Source of the DNA: Streptomycetaceae bacterium
GTDB lineage: Bacteria; Actinomycetota; Actinomycetes; Nanopelagicales; Nanopelagicaceae
NCBI GenBank assembly: GCA_027488165.1
Contig: JAIYCF010000136.1
Location: 1-32,195, forward strand
DNA: 32,195 nt
Direction of reading: 5' to 3'
The notes under the pieces were generated by a model. It saw only the letters and a program-made list of their open reading frames with translations. It was not told the origin of the DNA and searched no databases. Position numbers and translations under genes: made by a program. Below are positions 1 to 10,018 of this stretch, piece after piece. Within the stretch, counting starts at the first letter, position 1. Each line of letters starts with the position of its first letter.

Positions 1-50
1 AAAATCCGGGCCATAGAAAGTCTCTGCGCTCATGCGGGCAAGCCTAAGCC

Positions 51-692
51 TTACGGCGCAGAAATGTTGGGTGCGATCGCTGTGATTTGCTCAGCCGAGA
101 TCGCCCCAACGCGCACGATCCGGGCCGGCTCGCTATCACCCGCAACAACCGTGGTGGCTAGCCCTTGGGCGATTGGGCCAATCGAAAAGATTGTGGCGAC
201 TTCGAGTTCAGTGAACTTCAAATCACTTGGATCGGTAATCGGAGAATTACCCGCCGGGGCTGCAGAGGCCACTGCAAGTGGTCCGTGCATCTTGGCCAAT
301 TGCAAAATGAAATCAGCACTTGGCACGCGCACGCTAAATGAATCTAATTGTTGGCCATCACCTAAATCCCAATTGAGTCCACGCTGCGGCTTTAAATTAA
401 TAGAAAGTTGTCCTGGCCAAAAATTATCAATTAACTTTCTCACTGGTTCACTAATTTCACGTGCAATGCCATCTACCGCAGCGCTGGAACCAATCATTAC
501 TTGAGCAGATACCCCTAATTCATCGCCACGAAGTACGTGCAGTGCGCGTACCGCATCATGAAAGAAGGCATCTGCAACAAGTGCATATGAGTTCTCGAGT
601 GGAGCCACAATCACATAACCATCTTTAAGGGCGGCCGCTGCGCTGGCTAAGTGTTCACTTAAAACACCCGAATTAAGATCGATCGTTGCCAT
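51..692 (-). CDS. Sua5/YciO/YrdC-family protein (threonylcarbamoyl-AMP synthase-like, divergent)
   Basis: ORF in conserved position after prmC; family register visible (ALKDGYVIVAPLENSYALVADAF, WPGQLSINL, SVRVPSADF, VASAAPAGNSP). Start taken as internal ATG (MATIDLNSG) rather than 722. Confidence 0.75.
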   Translation of the reverse strand: MATIDLNSGVLSEHLASAAAALKDGYVIVAPLENSYALVADAFFHDAVRALHVLRGDELGVSAQVMIGSSAAVDGIAREISEPVRKLIDNFWPGQLSINLKPQRGLNWDLGDGQQLDSFSVRVPSADFILQLAKMHGPLAVASAAPAGNSPITDPSDLKFTELEVATIFSIGPIAQGLATTVVAGDSEPARIVRVGAISAEQITAIAPNISAP

Positions 693-697
693 AGCTG

Positions 698-1561
698 TTA
701 TTTTCTCACCGCAGATGTCCAACGTGGACGATCCGTTAAATCCTTATGCAGAACAATCTCGGTGAAATCGCGAGATAGCACCGCATCAATGGCGGGGCCT
801 TGTTCTTCAGTGTGTTCGATCGCTAAGACTCCCCCGCTCTTTAGCAAGCGCGCCGCGGCATCGATAAAACGTTTTGGAAGTTCCATTCCGGTTTCGCCAC
901 CAAAGAGCGCAATATGTGGTTCATGTTCAGCGACATCGCGCGGCAGCGGTTGGGTATTAGGAATGTATGGTGGATTCGCAATAACTATGTCGCATTTAAC
1001 GCCCGGCAGTACATCAGCAACATCGCCTTCAACTACGCGTACGTTTTCGGAAATCTTCGCCACATTCTTCTTCAGCCACTCAATGGCTTCTGGGCTTTTC
1101 TCTACAGCGATCACTCTGGTTCTTGGCGCTTCAGTTGCAATAGCAAGTGCTAACGCGCCAGAACCTGATCCGAGATCAATGACTGAAATCTCTCCAGCTA
1201 CTTTTTCTTCTAAATTTTTAACATGTGTGAGTACCGCTTCAACAAGTAATTCACTCTCCGGACGAGGTACCAAAACTCCTGGGCCAACTTCAATTTCTAG
1301 ATGACGGAAGTACGCGGTGCCAGTTAGATACTGCAGAGGTTCGTGAGCCGCGCGACGGGAAAGCAGCTTTGCAAAGGTATCTTCAATAACGCCAAAGTCA
1401 CCTAGTGATTTAAGAGTGGCATTTAACTTAACGCTGTTGTGAAGATCCATGCGGGAGATTCCGAGAACATATGCAAATAGATGTTCAGCATCGATTTCAG
1501 ATATATCGGCCGCTGCTAACTTCTCTTTCGCTGAACGAAGCAGGTTCTTAATCTCGCTCAT
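698..1561 (-). CDS. prmC: Peptide chain release factor N5-glutamine methyltransferase
   Basis: NPPY motif, VIDLGSGSGALALAIA SAM-binding motif, adjacent to prfA. Confidence 0.95.
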   Translation of the reverse strand: MSEIKNLLRSAKEKLAAADISEIDAEHLFAYVLGISRMDLHNSVKLNATLKSLGDFGVIEDTFAKLLSRRAAHEPLQYLTGTAYFRHLEIEVGPGVLVPRPESELLVEAVLTHVKNLEEKVAGEISVIDLGSGSGALALAIATEAPRTRVIAVEKSPEAIEWLKKNVAKISENVRVVEGDVADVLPGVKCDIVIANPPYIPNTQPLPRDVAEHEPHIALFGGETGMELPKRFIDAAARLLKSGGVLAIEHTEEQGPAIDAVLSRDFTEIVLHKDLTDRPRWTSAVRK

Positions 1562-1580
1562 ATCGTTTTCTTAATGGCCC

Positions 1581-2669
1581 TTAGTTGGTGGAAGAGAGCT
1601 TTGCTGCCTTATCGGCATCAAGTAAGGCCTGTACAACATCATCTAGCTCGCCATTTAATACTGAATCCAAGTTATTTGATTTGTAATTTACGCGGTGATC
1701 GCTGAGGCGATTTTCTGGGTAGTTATAGGTACGAATTCGCTCAGAACGATCTACGGTGCGAACCTGGCTTTTGCGTTCTGCCATCGCTGCCGCTTCTGCC
1801 TTTTCTTGAGCATCGGCCAATAAGCGAGCGCGCAAGATACGCAGCGCTGATTCTTTATTTTGTAGCTGTGACTTTTCGTTCTGGCAAGAAACCACAATTC
1901 CGGTTGGTACGTGGGTCAGGCGTACAGCAGAGTCGGTTGTGTTAACAGACTGTCCACCAGGACCTGATGAACGATAAACATCTACGCGCACATCGTTCAT
2001 ATTTAGCTCAACATCTACTTCTTCTGCTTCCGGCAGAACAAGAACGCCTGCTGCAGATGTATGAATGCGTCCTTGGCTTTCAGTCTCTGGAACGCGCTGT
2101 ACGCGGTGGACTCCGCCTTCAAACTTTAAACGCGCATAAGGAGTCGTTCCGGGTTCTGGTGTTCCCTTAGATTTAATCGCCATCGAAATATCTTTATATC
2201 CACCGAGATCGGACTCGGTCATATCGATGATTTCAACTTTCCAATTGCGCTTTTCGGCATAGCGTTGATACATACGGACTAAATCTCCTGCAAAGAGCGC
2301 GGATTCATCTCCGCCGGCGCCGGCTTTAACTTCAATAATTACATCGCGATCATCATTGGGATCACGTGGCAACAACAACTCTTCTAACTTATCTGCCGCT
2401 GCTTCAACTGCAACCTCCATCGCAGGAAGTTCGGATGCAAAAGATTCATCTTCTTGCGCCATCTCGCGCGCTGCCTCAAGATCATCGGCGGCGGTCTTCC
2501 AGGCGTTGAAGCCGGCAACCACTGGTCCGAGTTGGGCATAGCGGCGACCTAACTGGCGCGCCTTGCCTTGATCTTCATGGATCGAGGGATCGGCCATCTG
2601 CTTTTCTAACTCTTGATACTCGCGCACCATCTCATGGGCTGATGCAAAGCGATCGCTCTCTTTTGCCAT
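1581..2669 (-). CDS. prfA: Peptide chain release factor 1
   Basis: GGQ motif ([20 protein letters not shown]), [29 protein letters not shown] upstream. Confidence 0.97.
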   Translation of the reverse strand: MAKESDRFASAHEMVREYQELEKQMADPSIHEDQGKARQLGRRYAQLGPVVAGFNAWKTAADDLEAAREMAQEDESFASELPAMEVAVEAAADKLEELLLPRDPNDDRDVIIEVKAGAGGDESALFAGDLVRMYQRYAEKRNWKVEIIDMTESDLGGYKDISMAIKSKGTPEPGTTPYARLKFEGGVHRVQRVPETESQGRIHTSAAGVLVLPEAEEVDVELNMNDVRVDVYRSSGPGGQSVNTTDSAVRLTHVPTGIVVSCQNEKSQLQNKESALRILRARLLADAQEKAEAAAMAERKSQVRTVDRSERIRTYNYPENRLSDHRVNYKSNNLDSVLNGELDDVVQALLDADKAAKLSSTN

Positions 2670-2709
2670 TTGGCTTCTCCCTTCTGTTAACTCAAATAAT
2701 CAAGAAATA

Positions 2710-2753
2710 AAAAGACCGCGCCGCAACCTCATTGGGTTGCGATGCGGTCTTTT
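2710..2753 (-). terminator. Rho-independent terminator downstream of rpmE
   Basis: AAAAGACCGC gcc GCAACC tcattg GGTTGC gat GCGGTCTTTT; two-tier inverted repeat with A/T tracts. Confidence 0.85.
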
Positions 2754-2760
2754 AAAAAAG

Positions 2761-2970
2761 CTACTTCTTCTTACCGAAACGCTCTTCGAACTTAGCTACG
2801 CGTCCACCAGTATCGAGGATGCGCTGCTTGCCGGTGTAGAACGGGTGGCACACTGAACAAACTTCAACGTAGATAGATCCGCTGGCAACTGTTGAGCGAG
2901 TAACAAACTTTTCGCCGCAACCACAAGTTACTTGGGTCTCTTTATATTCTGGGTGAATATCTTTCTTCAT
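2761..2970 (-). CDS. rpmE: 50S ribosomal protein L31 (zinc-binding, Cys+ type)
   Basis: [27 protein letters not shown]...[24 protein letters not shown]. Confidence 0.97.
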   Translation of the reverse strand: MKKDIHPEYKETQVTCGCGEKFVTRSTVASGSIYVEVCSVCHPFYTGKQRILDTGGRVAKFEERFGKKK

Positions 2971-2997
2971 TTTTTATTCCTTCTTCTATGTCTGGGT

Positions 2998-3043
2998 CCG
3001 CATCTTGCGGTGAACCAGGGCCACGATTGCCATCGGTTATGGC
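2998..3043 (-). promoter_or_regulatory. Candidate rpmE (L31) leader RNA with two hairpins
   Basis: On minus strand GCCAT-AACCG-ATGGC (3029-3043) and CCGCA-AGA-TGCGG (2998-3010) upstream of rpmE. Confidence 0.4.
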
Positions 3044-3074
3044 TAGGCGCTAATACTCTCGCGAAAAGAGAAAA

Positions 3075-3111
3075 CCGCAAAATCCGTGCGCACGCAGCAC
3101 GGATTTTGCGG
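3075..3111 (-). terminator. Strong intrinsic terminator of the 3137-3553 gene
   Basis: 15-bp perfect stem CCGCAAAATCCGTGC/GCACGGATTTTGCGG, 7-nt loop, followed on minus strand by TTTTCTCTTTT. Confidence 0.85.
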
Positions 3112-3136
3112 CCTTCACCCTTTTTGGGGGAAAGAG

Positions 3137-3553
3137 TTATGCGGTAGGTGTAGCCGATGCAGTTGGCGCTGGCTTTGCTGGCTTTGCAGGCTTAGCTGGC
3201 TTAACTGGCTTAACTGGCTTAACAAGAGCTGCAATTGCTGCCTTCGCGGTTGCATCTGCTGCAGCGTTTGCGCTCTTGCGCGCATCTTTTGCTGCTTGTA
3301 GTTGTGCATCAGTTGTGACGTTTACAAGCGCTGCTTGGAAATCAGCAAGCGCCTTTGCACCAGCTGCACGACGAGCATCAATGATTGCGCGATGAGCGGT
3401 TACATATGCATCCATCTGCGCTCTAAATGTTGCTTGTTCTTGCGCGCGTGCAACTGCAGCATCTTTTGTATCTGCTGCTGTTGCTGATGAAACTCCACCA
3501 AAAAGTGAAGTTGCGATTAGCGCTGTTGCTAGAAACTTCTTTGAATTCAACAT
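3137..3553 (-). CDS. Small secreted Ala-rich protein with KPV/KPA repeat tail
   Basis: Signal peptide MLNSKKFLATALIATSLFGGVSSATAA; SD GGAGG upstream; tail VKPVKPVKPAKPAKPAKPAP. Confidence 0.75.
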   Translation of the reverse strand: MLNSKKFLATALIATSLFGGVSSATAADTKDAAVARAQEQATFRAQMDAYVTAHRAIIDARRAAGAKALADFQAALVNVTTDAQLQAAKDARKSANAAADATAKAAIAALVKPVKPVKPAKPAKPAKPAPTASATPTA

Positions 3554-3666
3554 GGTCTGCCTCCGTTTTCGCCTGCCGTGTGGCTTTGGCTGATATGGAG
3601 ATAGTGCGCTGCGACCTTGTGAAGGCTTTGTGAAAGCCTTGCGGTCAGGCGGTGAAAGTTAAGAAA

Positions 3667-5241
3667 TTAGCCCTCGTTTGGACCAGAAGTGGTCTTCTGG
3701 ATCTGCATCAAGAACTCGACGTTGGACTTAGTGCCCTTCATCTTCTCGAGCAATAGCTCAAGAGCGGCTTGTGGCTCAAGAGCGTGAAGTACGCGACGTA
3801 GCTTCCAAACAATGTTGAGTTCTTCAGTTCCCATAAGAATTTCTTCTTTACGAGTACCTGAGGCAACAACGTTAACTGCAGGGAAGATGCGCTTATCGGC
3901 CATCTTACGATCGAGAATGAGCTCCATATTTCCAGTGCCCTTGAACTCTTCGAAGATAACTTCATCCATACGTGAACCAGTGTCAACAAGTGCAGTTGCA
4001 AGAATTGTTAGCGAACCGCCATCTTCAATGTTACGTGCGGCACCGAAGAACTTCTTTGGTGGATATAGAGCTGCTGAATCAACACCACCTGAAAGGATGC
4101 GGCCTGATGCAGGCGCTGCGATGTTGTATGCGCGACCAAGACGAGTAATTGAGTCAAGGAGAACAACTACATCGTGGCCTAGTTCAACTAAACGCTTAGC
4201 GCGCTCGATTGCGAGCTCTGCGATTGTGGTGTGGTCATCGGCTGGGCGATCAAATGTTGACGCGATTACTTCACCCTTTACAGAGCGCTGCATATCGGTA
4301 ACTTCTTCTGGGCGCTCATCAACTAGAACAACCATCAAGTGACACTCTGGATTGTTTGTAGTGATCGCATTTGCGATTGATTGCAAGACCATGGTCTTAC
4401 CGGCCTTTGGAGGCGAAACAATAAGTCCGCGCTGGCCTTTACCAATTGGCGCAATCAGATCGATAACGCGAGTAGTAAGAATGTTTGGTTCTGTCTCAAG
4501 GCGCAAGCGCTCTTGTGGGTAGAGCGGAACTAACTTGCCGAATTCAACGCGTCCGCGCGCTTCATCAGGAGTTACTCCGTTAATTGTTTCAAGAGTAATG
4601 AGTGGGTTGTACTTCTGACGTTGTTCGCCTTCGCGCGCCTGACGTACTTGACCTGTAACAACATCGCCCTTACGCAGACCGTACTTACGTACCTGCTGCT
4701 GTGAAACATAGACATCGTTTGGACCAGGTAGGTAGCCACCGGTGCGGATAAATGAATAGTTATCCATGATGTCGACGAGGCCGCCAACTGGAACTAGAAC
4801 ATCATCTTCACCAATAACTGGTTCGCGTTCTTCGCGGTGCCCACGATCACGGTTGCGATCACGGCCACGACCACGATCGCGACCACGATCGCGACCACGT
4901 CCGCCAAAGCCACGGTCGTTATCGCGTGGACCGTTATCGTTAACGTTCTCTTCGCCATCATCATCGCCATCTGAATCGTTAGCTGAATTATTTGCGGCTT
5001 CACGATTGGAATTCTTCTTTGCATTGCGCGCTTCACGGCGAGCTTCGCGTTCAGCCTTTGCGGCTTCGCGGTTTGCTGCCTGTAGATCAGCGATTGCAGT
5101 TACGAGCGCATCCTTCTTTAGTTTTGCAGCGCCATCGATACCGAGCTGTGCGGCAACTTCTTTTAACTTTGGAAGACTCATCGCGGCAAGCTCTGGTGAA
5201 TTTGAGCGTACTGGCGTTACTTCCTTCTCTTGATCTGTCAT
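3667..5241 (-). CDS. rho: Transcription termination factor Rho with Arg/Asp-rich insert
   Basis: P-loop GLIVSPPKAGKTMVLQS, VLLDSITRLGRAYN, SGGVDSAALYPPKKFFGAARN; start set to MTDQEKEVT. Confidence 0.97.
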   Translation of the reverse strand: MTDQEKEVTPVRSNSPELAAMSLPKLKEVAAQLGIDGAAKLKKDALVTAIADLQAANREAAKAEREARREARNAKKNSNREAANNSANDSDGDDDGEENVNDNGPRDNDRGFGGRGRDRGRDRGRGRDRNRDRGHREEREPVIGEDDVLVPVGGLVDIMDNYSFIRTGGYLPGPNDVYVSQQQVRKYGLRKGDVVTGQVRQAREGEQRQKYNPLITLETINGVTPDEARGRVEFGKLVPLYPQERLRLETEPNILTTRVIDLIAPIGKGQRGLIVSPPKAGKTMVLQSIANAITTNNPECHLMVVLVDERPEEVTDMQRSVKGEVIASTFDRPADDHTTIAELAIERAKRLVELGHDVVVLLDSITRLGRAYNIAAPASGRILSGGVDSAALYPPKKFFGAARNIEDGGSLTILATALVDTGSRMDEVIFEEFKGTGNMELILDRKMADKRIFPAVNVVASGTRKEEILMGTEELNIVWKLRRVLHALEPQAALELLLEKMKGTKSNVEFLMQIQKTTSGPNEG

Positions 5242-5383
5242 CTCTATCTTTTCATTTGGGGCTTCGATTACGAGTTTGAGTTCGTAACAGCAAAAAGCCT
5301 GGTGATTTGGATTTATTACCTGCCGACTTTCACCGTAACTTCCGGGCTTAGCAAGTGGGCTAACCATAGCACCCTAGGGGCTA

Positions 5384-6310
5384 TTACAGAAGTTCGGCTC
5401 CAGTACGCGAAATCTCAAGGGATTTCGCTTCAAATTTAGATCCAGCGGCTCTAATTAATTCGGCAACATCTGCTTCAGTGCCAGTGTGCAAGGCAAGGAC
5501 GGTTGGGCCTGCGCCAGAGATAAATGCTGCAACTCCTGCAGCTCGCAACTTAGTTAATAGCGCAAATGATGCGGGCATCGCTTCTGCGCGATACGACTGA
5601 TGCAGGAAATCTTCAGTTGCGCGATAGAGCAAATCTGGACGCAAGGTGAGAGCGTGCACTAAGAGCGCTGAGTTTGCCGAATTTCGTGCCGCATCGCGAT
5701 GCGGAATTGTCTCAGGCAACATCTTGCGCGCCTTTGAGGTAGCAACTGCAGTTGCCGGAATAAATGCAATTGCCCGAATACGGGTATCAACGCTTAACGA
5801 AATTGCTTGCGCGACTTCCTTGCCGTGCTGATCCTCATTCCATGCAACAACTGCATTTCCATAAAGCGCAGCTGCGACGTTATCGGGATGGCCTTCCATC
5901 TCTGTTGCAATCTGCAATAACTTTTCATCACTCATCTTGTCGGATCCAGTTAAGACAAGTGCGCGGGCAAGTGATAGTCCACCAACGATTGCACTTGCTG
6001 ACGAACCAAGTCCGCGACCATGTGGAATTACATTTAGTGCGCGAACGGCAACGCCCTTTGGCTTTCCGCCTAGAAAATCAAATCCTTTGTACATCGCCTT
6101 AACAAGCAGGTTCTTATCTGTACGAGGAAGTTCATCAGCGCCTTCACCAGTTACATCGATATCAAGTCCGGCATCATCAAGAATTTGCGCAACATAACGG
6201 TCGTGCATGCCCAGTGCTAAACCAAATGAATCAAAGCCAGGACCTAGGTTTGCGCTAGTTGCAGGAACCTGCACCTGAATTGGGTTGGCTTTAAAAGTTG
6301 GTTTAGCCAT
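5384..6310 (-). CDS. thrB: Homoserine kinase
   Basis: GHMP kinase motif PHGRGLGSSASAIVGG; VPATSANLGPGFDSFG N-terminus. Confidence 0.96.
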   Translation of the reverse strand: MAKPTFKANPIQVQVPATSANLGPGFDSFGLALGMHDRYVAQILDDAGLDIDVTGEGADELPRTDKNLLVKAMYKGFDFLGGKPKGVAVRALNVIPHGRGLGSSASAIVGGLSLARALVLTGSDKMSDEKLLQIATEMEGHPDNVAAALYGNAVVAWNEDQHGKEVAQAISLSVDTRIRAIAFIPATAVATSKARKMLPETIPHRDAARNSANSALLVHALTLRPDLLYRATEDFLHQSYRAEAMPASFALLTKLRAAGVAAFISGAGPTVLALHTGTEADVAELIRAAGSKFEAKSLEISRTGAELL

Positions 6311-6314
6311 GGCT

Positions 6315-7400
6315 TTACTTAAGTCCTAGCGCCTTTGCAGCGGCAACAGCGTTTACCTTTACGACCTTGGGCTTAGCAAATTTCTCAAGCGCCCAAGAAA
6401 TATCTTTGAGTCCGTGGCCAGTAACAGTGATTACGATCTTCTTGCCCTTAGGTAATTTGCCAGCCTTCTTATACTTGATTAAGCCCGCGATACCTGCAGC
6501 AGATGAAGGCTCAACAAATACGCCTTCTTTTCCAGCAACAAGTGCATATGCCGCCAAGATTTCTTTATCTGTAACAGAGTCGATAACGCCACCTGATTTA
6601 TCGCGAGCTTCAATGGCTTGATCCCAAGATGCTGGATTTCCAATGCGAATCGCAGTTGCGATTGTTTCTGGCTTAAGAACTGGCTTTCCCTTAACAAGTG
6701 GCGCAGAACCGGCTGCTTGGAACCCATACATCTGAGGTAAGGAATTTGAGATTCCATCTTTACGGTATTCGTTGTAGCCCTTCCAATATGCGGTGATGTT
6801 TCCGGCATTACCAACAGGAAGTGCATGAATATCAGGGGCGTGACCCAACATATCGATTACTTCGAAGGCAGCGGTCTTCTGTCCGTCAATTCGATATGGG
6901 TTTACTGAGTTAACAAGTGCGACTGGGTAATTGTCAGATAGGTCGCGCGCGAGAGTTAAACAATCATCAAAGTTGCCATCTACCTGCAAGATTTGTGCGC
7001 CATGAATAACTGCCTGAGCTAGTTTTCCAGTTGCAATCTTTCCGGCAGGAATCAAGACCGCAGAAATCATTCCGGCTTTAGTTGCATATGCAGCAGCGCT
7101 TGCTGAGGTATTTCCAGTTGAGGCGCAGATAACTGCCTTGGCACCATCTTCGGCCGCCTTTGAAATCGCCATAGTCATACCGCGATCTTTAAATGAGCCT
7201 GTTGGGTTGATGCCTTCGTACTTTAACCAGACATCGTTGCCAAGAAGTTCAGATAGATAGCAAGCGTAGATAAGTGGTGTTCCGCCTTCGCGCAGTGAGA
7301 CAACAGGTGTCTTGGCAGATACTGGCAAACGATCGCGGTATTCCTCGATTACTCCACGCCATTGATGCGCGCCTGACTTCTTTGATTTGAAAAGACTCAT
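6315..7400 (-). CDS. thrC: Threonine synthase
   Basis: PLP site [24 protein letters not shown]; synteny. Confidence 0.96.
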   Translation of the reverse strand: MSLFKSKKSGAHQWRGVIEEYRDRLPVSAKTPVVSLREGGTPLIYACYLSELLGNDVWLKYEGINPTGSFKDRGMTMAISKAAEDGAKAVICASTGNTSASAAAYATKAGMISAVLIPAGKIATGKLAQAVIHGAQILQVDGNFDDCLTLARDLSDNYPVALVNSVNPYRIDGQKTAAFEVIDMLGHAPDIHALPVGNAGNITAYWKGYNEYRKDGISNSLPQMYGFQAAGSAPLVKGKPVLKPETIATAIRIGNPASWDQAIEARDKSGGVIDSVTDKEILAAYALVAGKEGVFVEPSSAAGIAGLIKYKKAGKLPKGKKIVITVTGHGLKDISWALEKFAKPKVVKVNAVAAAKALGLK

Positions 7401-8695
7401 GCGCTCATCGCTCCTTCTACGCGGATAACACTTGAAATATTCTGAACCATTTCCATCTTCTTCAAAGATTCGACAGTTGCCTTGAGCTCACCTTCAGTTG
7501 CCAAGTGAGTAACGATCGTTACTTCAGCATCGTTATTGCGACCTGCTTGGTTAACGGTCTGAATAGAAACTCCGTGGTTAGCGAAAGTTGTAGCAATAGC
7601 GGCTAAAACACCTGCTTTATCAGCTACTTCTAGGCGGATTAAGAACTTTGTTTTTGTTGATTCGATAGATGCAATATCGCGATCTGCGTAATCAGTTTCG
7701 CGCTGGCCAACTGAGTTAAGTGCGATGTGGCGAGCGACTGCAACCACATCTCCGAGGATTGCTGATGCTGTTGGTGCTCCGCCTGCGCCGCGACCGTAGA
7801 ACATTAGAGATCCTGCAGATTCAGCTTCAACAAATACAGCGTTGTAAGCATCGCGCACTGAAGCCAAAGGATGGCTCTTATGCAACATGACCGGGTGAAC
7901 ACGCACAGAGATTTCATCTGCCGGAGTTAGTTCAGCAATCGCAAGAAGCTTAATGACGTGATCCATTGATTTTGCGATCTTTACATCTTCCAAAGTGATC
8001 TTGGAAATACCTTCGCGGTAAACATCGTCCACTGTTACGCGAGTGTGGAACGCTAGACCTGACAAGATCGCTGCCTTTGCTGCCGCATCAAATCCCTCAA
8101 CATCTGCTGTTGGATCGGCTTCGGCATAACCAAGTGCCTGCGCCTCCTTTAAAACATCTGCGAATTCGCGGTCATCTTCATGCATCTTGGTCAAGATGTA
8201 ATTTGTTGTTCCGTTTACGATTCCCATTAAACGAGTAACGAAATCGCCGGCGAGTGAGTCGCGCATTGGGCGAATAATTGGGATCGCACCTGCAACAGAT
8301 GCCTCGTAATAAATATCTTCGCCCTTGGCATAGGCCGCGGTAAACATCTCGGCGCCATGGCTAGCAAGGAGTGCTTTGTTTGCTGTTACAACAGATTTAC
8401 GATTTTCGATCGCAGTCATGATCAATTCACGCGCAGGTTCGATTCCGCCCATGACTTCAATGACTAGATCAATCTCGGGATCGTTAACGATCGAGAATGG
8501 ATCAGTTGTAAAAAGACTTGGGTTAATACCTTCGTAAGGCTTTATTGTGCGAACTGCGATGCGTGAGAGTTCCATCTTCACACCGGCGCGGGTGGAGAGC
8601 TCATCAGTATCGGCAAGAAGCAAGCGCGCGACAGAACTGCCGACCACGCCACATCCGAGCATGCCGATACGTACTGGTTTATCTGCTGGGCTCAT
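7397..8695 (-). CDS. hom: Homoserine dehydrogenase with ACT domain
   Basis: [28 protein letters not shown]-terminal ACT-like region; 4-nt overlap with thrC. Confidence 0.96.
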   Translation of the reverse strand: MSPADKPVRIGMLGCGVVGSSVARLLLADTDELSTRAGVKMELSRIAVRTIKPYEGINPSLFTTDPFSIVNDPEIDLVIEVMGGIEPARELIMTAIENRKSVVTANKALLASHGAEMFTAAYAKGEDIYYEASVAGAIPIIRPMRDSLAGDFVTRLMGIVNGTTNYILTKMHEDDREFADVLKEAQALGYAEADPTADVEGFDAAAKAAILSGLAFHTRVTVDDVYREGISKITLEDVKIAKSMDHVIKLLAIAELTPADEISVRVHPVMLHKSHPLASVRDAYNAVFVEAESAGSLMFYGRGAGGAPTASAILGDVVAVARHIALNSVGQRETDYADRDIASIESTKTKFLIRLEVADKAGVLAAIATTFANHGVSIQTVNQAGRNNDAEVTIVTHLATEGELKATVESLKKMEMVQNISSVIRVEGAMSA

Positions 8696-8699
8696 CTGC

Positions 8700-10016
8700 C
8701 TATTCTTTCACATCAAGTGCGAGCAGATCTTCCTCATTTTCGCGGCGGACAATTACGCGGGCTTTTCCATCTTTTACAGCAACTACAGGTGGGCGCGGCA
8801 CATGGTTGTAATTGCTAGCCATGCTGCGGCCGTATGCGCCGGTAGCCGGAATCGCAATCAAGTCACCAGGTGCGATATCGCTCGGCAAATTAATCTCACG
8901 AATGACGATGTCACCAGTTTCGCAATGCTTTCCAACAACGCGCGAATTAACTGATGATGCTGTTGATGCCCGGTGGGCAATTACTGCGTGATATTCAGAG
9001 TCATAAAGAGAAGGACGAATGTTGTCGCTCATTCCACCATCTACAGAAATATAACGACGCGTCTTTCCATCTTCGAGAACGACATCTTTAGTTGTACCAA
9101 CTTCATACAAAGTAAATGTGGTTGGGCCAACAATGGCACGCCCTGGTTCAATTGAGATGATTGGAATATTTAACTTATGTTTTTCACATGATGCTGTAAC
9201 CGCACTGCGCAACGCTGGCATTACTTCACCTGGTTCGAGGGTTTCATCGCCAGGAAGATAAGCGATTCCATATCCGCCACCAAGATCTAGTTCGGGAAGT
9301 TCTTTCCCGTAAACATCACGGTACTTGGCCAGTAAAGAGATCAAACGATCAGCGGCAAGTTGGAAGGAATCGGTGCCGAAGATCTGTGAACCAATATGAG
9401 AATGAAAACCACGGAGTTCAAGCTCTGGGTGGCTTAGAACTTTTTCAACTGCAGCCCAAGCAGCGCCACTAGCGATTGAGAAACCAAACTTCACATCTTC
9501 ATGAGCGGTAGAAATTGATTCGTGGGTATGCGCCTGAATTCCTGGGGTGAGCCGGAGCATGACGCCTTGTACTTTCTTATGGCTACGCGCGATCGTGGCA
9601 ACTCGTTCAATTTCATGGATTGAATCCATAACGATGGTCTTTACGCCAACGCTAACTGCGCGATCTATCTCTGAAACTGATTTGTTGTTGCCATGAACTT
9701 CAATCTTCTGGGGATCGATTCCGCCAGCGAGAGCAACTGCTAATTCGCCACCAGTGCAGACATCGATTCCGATACCGCAATCTTTAACCCAACTCGATAC
9801 AGCGGTTGAGATAAAGGCCTTTGCTGCGTAATAAACCGTGCCGGCATGGGATCCAAACTCATCGCGCAGCGCGTTGTTCCAGGCAATTGCACGTGTATGG
9901 AAATCATCTTCATCAATAAAGAATGCTGGTGTTCCAAAATCTTGCGCCAACTTTGTTGCAGGGATGCCCGATAGGTGCAGTTCACCATTTGTGAAAGAAA
10001 CGTTCTTCGACCACAT
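8700..10016 (-). CDS. lysA: Diaminopimelate decarboxylase
   Basis: YYAAKAF PLP lysine, GFHSHIGSQIF, SIEPGRAIVG; ATG at 10016 directly follows argS stop (10019-10021). Confidence 0.95.
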   Translation of the reverse strand: MWSKNVSFTNGELHLSGIPATKLAQDFGTPAFFIDEDDFHTRAIAWNNALRDEFGSHAGTVYYAAKAFISTAVSSWVKDCGIGIDVCTGGELAVALAGGIDPQKIEVHGNNKSVSEIDRAVSVGVKTIVMDSIHEIERVATIARSHKKVQGVMLRLTPGIQAHTHESISTAHEDVKFGFSIASGAAWAAVEKVLSHPELELRGFHSHIGSQIFGTDSFQLAADRLISLLAKYRDVYGKELPELDLGGGYGIAYLPGDETLEPGEVMPALRSAVTASCEKHKLNIPIISIEPGRAIVGPTTFTLYEVGTTKDVVLEDGKTRRYISVDGGMSDNIRPSLYDSEYHAVIAHRASTASSVNSRVVGKHCETGDIVIREINLPSDIAPGDLIAIPATGAYGRSMASNYNHVPRPPVVAVKDGKARVIVRRENEEDLLALDVKE

Positions 10017-10018
10017 AG

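Noticed and set aside
3173-3223. Short tandem repeat ctggcttaa/ctggcttg resembling a microsatellite or regulatory repeat
   Set aside because: Fully explained by KPV/KPA codons of the secreted protein at 3137-3553.
3086-3301. 71-aa plus-strand ORF rich in Cys/Leu/Trp
   Set aside because: Antisense to the Ala/Lys-rich secreted protein; composition follows from complementing KPV/KPA codons.
4766-5233. 155-aa plus-strand Arg/Ser-rich ORF
   Set aside because: Antisense shadow of the rho RD-rich insert; low complexity derived from the coding strand.
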